DNA of 37,570 nt. Source: a virus. Each line of letters begins with the position of its first letter. Within the stretch, counting starts at the first letter, position 1. The stretch spans positions 1 to 37,570 of IMG/VR virus record IMGVR_UViG_3300034198_010365; one strand, written 5' to 3'. Below are positions 32,491-37,570 of this stretch, piece by piece. A program made the translations under genes and the position numbers. The notes under the pieces were generated by a model. That model searched no databases, had not been told where the DNA came from, and saw nothing but the letters and a program-made list of their open reading frames with translations.

Positions 32491-33046
32491 GACACGACAG
32501 TCTCTTGGTCTGACGTTGGTCGAGTACGCCATCTTAGACTTTTGCGCACAGAGGGAGCGGCTTCTGCTCGGGACTGGAATCAATATCGTGAGCGAGACCT
32601 TGGGGATACCTAAGGCCTTGGTAACAGAGTTGATGAAGTCCTTGGCGACCACCGTTCCCTCTCTGCTTGTCAAGCGGGAGAACGGATACTACTACCCGTC
32701 TGACAGGTGGTACATGGCGCACTGGGAAAGGGTGGAGGCGCCGACCACACAGGCCAAGCAGACAGCATCAGACGTTATCGCCGAGTTCAACAAGATAAAC
32801 GGAACACGTTACGCCACCCATACCTACGAGCAGGCTGTGGTGGGTATTCTAAAAGCCAATCCTACGTTGACTCTTGAGCATTTCAAGTCCATTTTTTTAC
32901 ACAAAAAACTGACGTGGGGTGCTGACGAGAAGATGGCCATGTACAACAGGCCGGCCACGATCTTCAGCAAGAAGTTCATGGTCTACCTAGACGAGGCAAA
33001 CCTTTACTGGATAAACAAAGCGAACCATGATCAAGCATCTCTCTGA
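32468..33046 (+). CDS. Replisome organiser-like protein (Phg_2220_C domain), TTG start
   Basis: 192 residues from a TTG at 32468, which overlaps the previous stop by 23 nt; no ATG fits. The N-terminal ~100 residues look like a winged helix (EYAILDFCAQRERLLLGTG, then LGIPKALVTELMKSL). The C-terminal part, VIAEFNKINGTRYATHTYEQ, then ILKANPTLTLEHFKSIF and YNRPATIFSKKFMVYL, matches the conserved phage C-terminal domain Phg_2220_C of replisome organisers. It should bind the origin and recruit the helicase encoded next. Confidence 0.8.
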   Translation: MTTTINHETRQSLGLTLVEYAILDFCAQRERLLLGTGINIVSETLGIPKALVTELMKSLATTVPSLLVKRENGYYYPSDRWYMAHWERVEAPTTQAKQTASDVIAEFNKINGTRYATHTYEQAVVGILKANPTLTLEHFKSIFLHKKLTWGADEKMAMYNRPATIFSKKFMVYLDEANLYWINKANHDQASL

Positions 33047-34754
33047 ACTGGGCATAAAGCCCCATCACCGTGGCGATGTGAAGGTGGTGTGTCCAGAGTG
33101 CAGTCACACACGGAAGCACCGGACGGATCCATGCCTGAGCGTAAACGTGGACAAGGGCGTGTGGAACTGCCACAACTGCGGGTTCTCCGGCTCGATTACT
33201 AAGAAGACTGAGAAGATTTACTCAATGCCTCCGGCAGAGCTGAAGACCCTGAGTCAGCCCGTCATCGACTGGTTCGCCAAGCGTGGCATATCCAACCAGA
33301 CCCTTATCCGGTACAAGGTATCCGAGGGTGTTGACTACATGCCTCAGGTAGACGGCGAGGTCAGGACTATCCACTTCAACTACATCCTTAATGGCGAGAT
33401 TGTCAACATCAAGTACCGGGACAACGCTAAGAACTTTCGCATGGTTAGCGGCTGCCGTCTTATTCCATTTGGTATCGACGTGTGTACTGATAATGCTGAC
33501 GACTCTATTTGTGTAGTGGAGGGAGAGATAGACTGCATGTCCTTCTACGAGGCAGGGGTTAAGAGTGTGGTCTCTGTGCCGAACGGTGCGTCCAAGGGGA
33601 ATCAAAAACTCGAGTGGCTTGATGAATGCTTGGACATGTTCGACGGAAAGAAGATCTACCTCGCCTGCGACATGGACGAACCCGGCGTCAACCTGCGCAA
33701 CGAGCTGGCTAGAAGGTTGGGCAAGGAGAACTGCTGGATCATAGACTTCCCAGAGAAGGACGCCAACGACACCCTGCTTGCGTACGGGCCCGAGTATCTG
33801 TACGGCCTGTACATGAATGCTCGGCCATACCCGGTGGATGGTATCGATGACGCCAGTACCGTGGACATCATGCAGCTCTATGATGCAGGCCTCCCGAACG
33901 GCTGGCACACGGGATTCAACACCGACTTCCGGTGGTATCCCGGTCAGGTCACTATCATCACCGGTATTCCCGGCCATGGCAAGTCCACCTTCGTGAAGAA
34001 CGTCATGTTCCGGTTGGCGGAGAGGCACGGCCTCAGGTTTATGGTGTACTCCGCAGAGGAGGCTAGCACAGCAATAGCCCTGTCGGACATTTACAGCCTC
34101 GCCACGGGCAAATCGTTCTTCGAGAACAGATACGGTCAGCGCATGACTCGGGAGGAAATAGAGAGCCTTACGCCGTTCATCAACGACCACTTCAAGTACT
34201 ACAGCCTGACCGACAACGAGCTCACCATCGATGGGATCATGGCCAAGGCGAAGGAGATGGTCAAGAGGTACGGCATCAACGGCCTGATCATCGACAACAT
34301 GAGCACCGTTGAGAAGAGCCTGTCGAGCAAGAGCGACGCACGTCACCATCAGATCCAGTCCATGATGTCTGAGATAACAGCGTTCGCCAAGAGCTCGGGG
34401 GTGCATGTGTTCTTGGTAGTCCACCCGAAGAAGATGCAGGAGGTGAAGGCCGGGGTGTACCGTGTTCCAAACGGGTATGACTTGGGTGACTCATCACACT
34501 GGTACAACCTGACGGACAACGGCATGACGGTCTACCGGAACTTCGAAACCAAACAGACTGAGGTTTACAAGTGGAAAATTAGGCATAAGTACACCGGAGA
34601 ACTGGGCACGGAGTACTTTAACTTTACACCCTACTGCTCACGGTTCACGTCCGCCGAGCAGACAAACGCAGGAGATGACAGGACTAAGTTTATCGGACAG
34701 CCAGTCGATCGCAAGACTATTGAGAACTTCGCCAGACTCGCAGATTCTACTTAA
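33027..34754 (+). CDS. Bifunctional primase-helicase (T7 gp4 / Twinkle type)
   Basis: 575 residues. Zinc finger: Cys22/Cys25 and Cys48/Cys51 (CPEC, CHNC). TOPRIM: CVVEGEIDCMSFYEAG (Glu166) and LACDMDEPG (Asp215, Asp217). DnaB-like RecA helicase: Walker A GIPGHGKST at 313-321, LIIDN at 420-424, and HVFLVVHP. It would prime and unwind DNA at the phage fork. No phage polymerase is seen, so it likely works with the host replisome. It overlaps the replisome organiser by 20 nt. Confidence 0.92.
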   Translation: MIKHLSELGIKPHHRGDVKVVCPECSHTRKHRTDPCLSVNVDKGVWNCHNCGFSGSITKKTEKIYSMPPAELKTLSQPVIDWFAKRGISNQTLIRYKVSEGVDYMPQVDGEVRTIHFNYILNGEIVNIKYRDNAKNFRMVSGCRLIPFGIDVCTDNADDSICVVEGEIDCMSFYEAGVKSVVSVPNGASKGNQKLEWLDECLDMFDGKKIYLACDMDEPGVNLRNELARRLGKENCWIIDFPEKDANDTLLAYGPEYLYGLYMNARPYPVDGIDDASTVDIMQLYDAGLPNGWHTGFNTDFRWYPGQVTIITGIPGHGKSTFVKNVMFRLAERHGLRFMVYSAEEASTAIALSDIYSLATGKSFFENRYGQRMTREEIESLTPFINDHFKYYSLTDNELTIDGIMAKAKEMVKRYGINGLIIDNMSTVEKSLSSKSDARHHQIQSMMSEITAFAKSSGVHVFLVVHPKKMQEVKAGVYRVPNGYDLGDSSHWYNLTDNGMTVYRNFETKQTEVYKWKIRHKYTGELGTEYFNFTPYCSRFTSAEQTNAGDDRTKFIGQPVDRKTIENFARLADST

Positions 34755-35007
34755 GGAGTACTGGAAGAAGCTCCAGAGCGGCGGGATGCTGCTCGAGTAC
34801 AGGATCGATGCGATGGGCGAAGACCTTCTCAAGCCCGCCGAGCTGCATGAAATTTTACCTGACACTCCGCTCTACCTCCGAAACCCTATCAAGCCTCAGG
34901 TATTCACGCCACACACATTTCATCACACAGTGAACTACTCCACCATAAAGGAGTTCCACCAAAAAGGTTTCATATGGAAGCGAATACTTTCGCCGTCTAC
35001 GTTGTGA
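34675..35007 (+). CDS. Hypothetical protein overlapping primase end (110 aa)
   Basis: 110 residues from an ATG inside the last 80 nt of the primase gene. LLKEYWKKLQSGGMLLEYRI and FHHTVNYSTIKEFHQKGFIW look like ordinary protein. A later start may be the true one, since the first ~25 codons are constrained by the overlap. No family recognised. Confidence 0.5.
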   Translation: MTGLSLSDSQSIARLLRTSPDSQILLKEYWKKLQSGGMLLEYRIDAMGEDLLKPAELHEILPDTPLYLRNPIKPQVFTPHTFHHTVNYSTIKEFHQKGFIWKRILSPSTL

Positions 35008-35213
35008 TCGCCAACCACCCCAAGGTTGGGATGACCGGAATAAGAAACACGACTGGTCTGCCCCCGGCTGATATAAGGGCGGCTATCAAAGAGCTTGTAG
35101 ATGAGGGTAGGATAACGAGGAAGAGGGGTTACAGGTATCAGGCAAAGAACATGTACAAACAACTAAGTCTCTATGGCGAAGATCAACGCGAGGCAGAAGG
35201 GCAAACAGTTTGA
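34974..35213 (+). CDS. Winged-helix-like protein (79 aa)
   Basis: 79 residues. VGMTGIRNTTGLPPADIRAA, then IKELVDEGRITRKRGYRYQ, reads as a winged helix-turn-helix with wing. It is probably a small DNA-binding regulator. It overlaps the genes on both sides (34 and 41 nt). Confidence 0.65.
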   Translation: MEANTFAVYVVIANHPKVGMTGIRNTTGLPPADIRAAIKELVDEGRITRKRGYRYQAKNMYKQLSLYGEDQREAEGQTV

Positions 35214-35514
35214 GTTGGACATCATCCGGTGGTTCAACAGCAAGGGCTACAACAGTGTAAGCTCCCGATCTGAAAGTAAACGCACCGATGATGCAGGCGT
35301 AGACCTGTGCTACACCAAGCCGTTCAACGTACAGTGCAAGGCCGTAGAGAAGCTCGGCAGCATCCACGACATCATCAAGGGTATGCCCAACGACACCAAC
35401 TACAACCTAGTCTTCCACAAGAAGAACCGTAAGGGTGTGATGGTAACGATGTCCATGGAGGACTTCGGGGAGATACTCGACATGCTCATCACCAATCAAA
35501 TCATCAAACCATGA
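35173..35514 (+). CDS. Holliday junction resolvase-like protein (Hjc type)
   Basis: 113 residues. KGKQFELDIIRWFNSKGY (Glu14), a Ser/Arg loop, DDAGVDLCY (Asp44) and FNVQCKAVEK (Gln54-x-Lys56) give the archaeal Hjc/PD-(D/E)XK pattern. It probably resolves four-way junctions formed by recombination or replication before packaging. Its stop overlaps the next small gene as ATGA. Confidence 0.75.
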   Translation: MAKINARQKGKQFELDIIRWFNSKGYNSVSSRSESKRTDDAGVDLCYTKPFNVQCKAVEKLGSIHDIIKGMPNDTNYNLVFHKKNRKGVMVTMSMEDFGEILDMLITNQIIKP

Positions 35515-35651
35515 CAATCGAGATCGGGAAGATCGAGGGTGTGATCGCCCTCATCCCAACGCCAGTCGTTGCATACGACAGAAAAGAAAAGACAATCGAG
35601 TTCGGTATCTATTTTTTAACACGTAACATTTCAATCAAGATTCAATTATGA
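35511..35651 (+). CDS. Very small protein (46 aa)
   Basis: 46 residues, MTIEIGKIEGVIALIPTPVV, then a beta-like end (KTIEFGIYFLTRNISIKIQL). It overlaps the resolvase and the SSB-like gene by ATGA on both sides, which supports it as a real coupled gene. The alternating hydrophobic pattern suggests a small beta structure. Function unknown. Confidence 0.6.
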   Translation: MTIEIGKIEGVIALIPTPVVAYDRKEKTIEFGIYFLTRNISIKIQL

Positions 35652-35923
35652 GCGACAAGATTTTCATCGGCAAAGTAGAAAAGAAACAGACCCAGTATGG
35701 GGAGTTGACCAAGATCAGCCTCAACACCGCCGACCTTGATAAGATCAAGGAAAACATGAATGAGAAGGGCTGGATCAATATTGTAATGAAGGAAGGCAAG
35801 AACGGTAACCCGTACCTTCAGGTCGATAACTGGAAACCGAGCGGTGCTCCTGCACAGCAGACACAGCAAGAAGACGCCCCTCGCCGTGGCAACTTCGCCG
35901 GACAAAATGACCTCCCGTTTTAA
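35648..35923 (+). CDS. Single-stranded DNA-binding-like protein (91 aa)
   Basis: 91 residues. The first ~60 are a compact beta-rich region (KIFIGKVEKKQTQYGELTKI, WINIVMKEGKNGNPYLQVDN), followed by a Pro/Gln linker and the terminal tip NDLPF. An acidic-Pro-Phe tip is the protein-interaction tail of bacterial SSBs. The core is shorter than a normal OB fold, so this may be a reduced or unusual SSB. Confidence 0.65.
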   Translation: MSDKIFIGKVEKKQTQYGELTKISLNTADLDKIKENMNEKGWINIVMKEGKNGNPYLQVDNWKPSGAPAQQTQQEDAPRRGNFAGQNDLPF

Positions 35924-35932
35924 TCCACCCAT

Positions 35933-36589
35933 ATGATCATTGGAATCACAGGCTACGCCGGAAGCGGCAAGGACACACTAGGCAAATCTATCCAGTACGT
36001 GACGGCGACCTATCCTATACCGGAGTTCTTGAACCTGAAGGGGGCGTTGAATGTCGCGCACAAGGCCGGCACCCCATGGAAGGTTATGAAGTTCGCCGAT
36101 GGGGTGAGAGAGGTTGCCTCGATTCTTGCTCCGAGGATTGGACTCGTGACGCAGGAAGACAAGGAAAAGCTCATGCCGTCAGAGTGGGACAGGGACGGCG
36201 TGTCGATGACGGTGCGGGAGTTCCTTCAGAGGATCGGTACCGACGCCATGAGGGCTGGACTTCATCCGGACGTATGGGTCAACATGCTCATGTCTAAGTA
36301 TGTCCCTGCCGGGTTCGGTATGGCCGGGTTCAACTACCCGAACTGGATCATAACCGACGTCAGGTTCCCGAACGAGGTTGCCGCCATAAAACAGAAGGAC
36401 GGCATCATCGTGAAGATAACCAGACCCGGCGTAGCTGTGGATTCCCATATCAGTGAGTCATTCATCGCCGATATAGAGGCGGATGTTCACGTAAACAACT
36501 CGTTCACGGAACTTGAACTGCTTGAAGAAGCGAACAAAATCATAACGTATGTCAAGGAAAGAACTCAGAGACATGATCGACGCCCTTGA
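35933..36589 (+). CDS. Deoxynucleoside monophosphate kinase
   Basis: 218 residues. Walker A/P-loop GYAGSGKDT at 7-15. MKFADGVREVASIL, REFLQRIGTDAMRAGLHPDV and WIITDVRFPNEV match the T4 gp1-like dNMP kinase family. It turns dNMPs into dNDPs, complementing ThyX in supplying precursors. An internal insertion (about 22-50) follows the P-loop. The length is near the family norm. Confidence 0.85.
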   Translation: MIIGITGYAGSGKDTLGKSIQYVTATYPIPEFLNLKGALNVAHKAGTPWKVMKFADGVREVASILAPRIGLVTQEDKEKLMPSEWDRDGVSMTVREFLQRIGTDAMRAGLHPDVWVNMLMSKYVPAGFGMAGFNYPNWIITDVRFPNEVAAIKQKDGIIVKITRPGVAVDSHISESFIADIEADVHVNNSFTELELLEEANKIITYVKERTQRHDRRP

Positions 36590-36821
36590 GTCCGCCATCA
36601 GGACAGGGAACGATCTTATTATCGGCCTGACGGTAGGTCAGGTACTTGAGAGCATGAAGAAAATTCATGACCGGGATGACCATATTTCCACAACGGATGG
36701 CCGGTTTATCACAACGGACGGGAAAGAAAGGATGAGAGTCAACCCGGGGGTGTGGCCTAAGGGAGACACCTTGCTGAAGATGGGAGACACCGAGGTCAAG
36801 ACGGTTCACGCTCCGTTGTAA
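36549..36821 (+). CDS. Hypothetical protein (90 aa)
   Basis: 90 residues, starting MSRKELRDMIDALESAIRTG, helical N-terminal half and a Gly/Asp-rich C-terminal part (GRFITTDGKERMRVNPGV). It overlaps the kinase by 41 nt. tRNA-like element E7 starts 5 nt after its stop. No family recognised. Confidence 0.6.
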   Translation: MSRKELRDMIDALESAIRTGNDLIIGLTVGQVLESMKKIHDRDDHISTTDGRFITTDGKERMRVNPGVWPKGDTLLKMGDTEVKTVHAPL

Positions 36822-36826
36822 TGCAT

Positions 36827-36915
36827 CCCCCGGATGGCGTAAGCGAAAATGAATATCGCTGAAAAGGTAGCGTGTCGCATAGCGATAGGTGCGGGTTCGA
36901 CTCCCGCTCCGGGGG
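36827..36915 (+). ncRNA. Long tRNA-like element E7 (89 nt)
   Basis: CCCCCGGA pairs with TCCGGGGG (8 bp). The T-arm is GCGGG-TTCGACT-CCCGC (36891-36907), 13 bp in total, and C36916 is unpaired. The 56-nt middle (36835-36890) begins TGG like the other linkers. It can form TATCGCT/AGCGATA (7 bp, 20-nt loop) but no 5-bp/7-nt anticodon arm. It starts 5 nt after a stop and ends 13 nt before an ATG. Confidence 0.65.
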
Positions 36916-36928
36916 CAAACAATACCAG

Positions 36929-37195
36929 ATGAATAAAAAAGAGATCCTGCTGGAGGCGCTTCAAGACGAAGAGATACTAACCGCTGACGGGTTCGACGAT
37001 GCCATCATAGGCTTCTGCGAGAATACGTACAGGGTTATCTACTCCATGCATAAATGTATCGAGATACTTATGGCGGAGGGCATGACAGAAGAGGATGCCA
37101 TGGACTACTTCTCGTTCAACATGTCAGGTGCGTATGTTGGGGAAAAGACCCCGATATGGTGTAACGATATCGATATAAATATGAACGATCTTTGA
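36929..37195 (+). CDS. Hypothetical protein (88 aa)
   Basis: 88 residues from the ATG at 36929 (MNKKEILLEALQDEEILTAD). IIGFCENTYRVIYSMHKCIE, then AMDYFSFNMSGAYVGEKTPI and WCND, recalls a small phage family of unknown function. Acidic and helical. It is bracketed by tRNA-like elements E7 and E8. Confidence 0.7.
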   Translation: MNKKEILLEALQDEEILTADGFDDAIIGFCENTYRVIYSMHKCIEILMAEGMTEEDAMDYFSFNMSGAYVGEKTPIWCNDIDINMNDL

Positions 37196-37264
37196 ATTCG
37201 CAATGACTCGTTTTGCTCATGTGTGATTTTTGGTGATGCCCGGGGGTTTCTACCCTTGGGCTTA

Positions 37265-37369
37265 TTGCGGGATGGCGAAATTGGTAAACGCCCTTAGGGC
37301 AGTTAACGGAGAGTGGGAGAGCAACTCGCGACAATGCCCCCAATGCAGGTTCGATTCCTGCTCCCGCAA
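37265..37369 (+). ncRNA. Long tRNA-like element E8 with D-arm, no clear anticodon arm
   Basis: TTGCGGGA pairs with TCCCGCAA (8 bp). T-arm GCAGG-TTCGATT-CCTGC (37345-37361), 13 bp in total, unpaired C37370. A tRNA-like D-arm GCG-AAATTGGTAAA-CGC with the conserved GG follows TG. Instead of an anticodon arm there is a long imperfect arm closed by GGGCA/TGCCC (37297-37301/37335-37339). T5 follows directly. It is closest to a tRNA-Leu layout, but no amino-acid identity can be assigned. Confidence 0.6.
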
Positions 37370-37396
37370 CTTTTTGTGTCATAATAAATAGTAAAC

Positions 37397-37425
37397 GTCC
37401 GGTATTTCTATACTGGACTCTTTTT
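37397..37425 (+). terminator. Intrinsic terminator of the early strand
   Basis: GTCCGGTAT-TTCT-ATACTGGAC (9 bp with one G.U, 4-nt loop) followed by TCTTTTTAAA. It would end the replication operon after E8. Confidence 0.82.
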
Positions 37426-37456
37426 AAATGATGCTCTAACTACTAAAATAAAAGTT

Positions 37457-37558
37457 ATGAGGAATGAAAAGTATTGGAATGGGTTTTTACTAGGATTCTT
37501 TATTGGTGGGATAATTGGTATAATAATACTCCATTTAGTACAAAGGGGAATTTTATAA
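37457..37558 (+). CDS. Single-pass membrane peptide (33 aa)
   Basis: 33 residues: MRNEKYWNGFLLGFFIGG, then IIGIIILHLVQRGIL. It has one membrane helix with Gly-rich packing. It lies in AT-rich DNA unlike the rest of the window, after the terminator and 12 nt before the window end. It could be a holin-like or small regulatory membrane peptide. The short length makes this tentative. Confidence 0.45.
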   Translation: MRNEKYWNGFLLGFFIGGIIGIIILHLVQRGIL

Positions 37559-37570
37559 AATATAGTCAGG

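Noticed and set aside
33222-34424. 400-codon minus-strand frame opposite the primase-helicase
   Set aside because: The plus strand carries complete zinc, TOPRIM and Walker motifs; the antisense frame has no recognisable domain.
1-37570. CRISPR array or lysogeny repressor
   Set aside because: No regularly spaced direct repeats with unique spacers were seen, and no protein resembles a CI-type repressor despite the recombinase.

Overview
The window looks like most of the genome of a tailed double-stranded DNA phage of a Bacteroidota host. The host call rests on weak or absent Shine-Dalgarno sequences, A-rich start contexts and TAnnTTTG-type -7 boxes. The ends are not phage ends: a giant tail-fibre gene runs off the left edge. 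The genome is organised as two divergent arms that meet near 18.33-18.69 kb.

Left arm (1-18.33 kb, minus strand, late genes). Reading with transcription: a small basic protein, HNH endonuclease, amidase endolysin, tandem-domain GroES-like co-chaperonin, ferritin/Dps-like helical protein, small unknowns, two PD-(D/E)XK-like proteins, an unknown next to the terminase, large terminase, portal, scaffold-like protein, major capsid protein, a structural unknown, then a fibre of more than 2,270 residues built of about twenty NVGIGTT-type repeats. Intrinsic terminators follow the capsid gene and precede the fibre gene, which has its own promoter.

Right arm (18.69-37.2 kb, plus strand, early and replication genes). 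First come small accessory genes, ThyX and a staphylococcal-nuclease-like protein. A roughly 1.5-kb gene-poor region (21.97-23.43 kb) follows, with palindromes, a consensus DnaA box and hairpin-rich DNA; it is a candidate origin and non-coding RNA region. Then comes an array of small genes (23.4-28.3 kb), including DUF7227-like and DUF932 proteins and two tiny lipoproteins. A DnaA-domain-IV-like protein, a tyrosine recombinase and a strong terminator close this part. The last part is replication and recombination: Rad52-like annealing protein, YqaJ exonuclease, DnaA-C-like protein, replisome organiser, primase-helicase, winged-helix protein, Hjc-like resolvase, SSB-like protein and dNMP kinase. 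No DNA polymerase is visible, so the phage probably borrows the host's.

The most unusual content is a family of tRNA-like minihelices in the right-arm array. Seven intercistronic elements of 41-46 nt each fold into an acceptor-like stem stacked on a T-arm with a TTCGA-type loop. They have no D-arm or anticodon arm. In six of them the two stems sum to exactly 13 bp, the linker is 10 or 13 nt in all seven, and an unpaired C follows the acceptor. Most begin 5-9 nt after a stop codon and end 13-18 nt before the next start codon. Two longer relatives (89 and 105 nt) flank the last small gene. The layout suggests tRNA-like punctuation of a polycistronic mRNA or, alternatively, cassette boundaries for the neighbouring recombinase. 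A second signal is the 9-mer CCCCCGARC, found about 19 times where under one would be expected, mostly on one strand.
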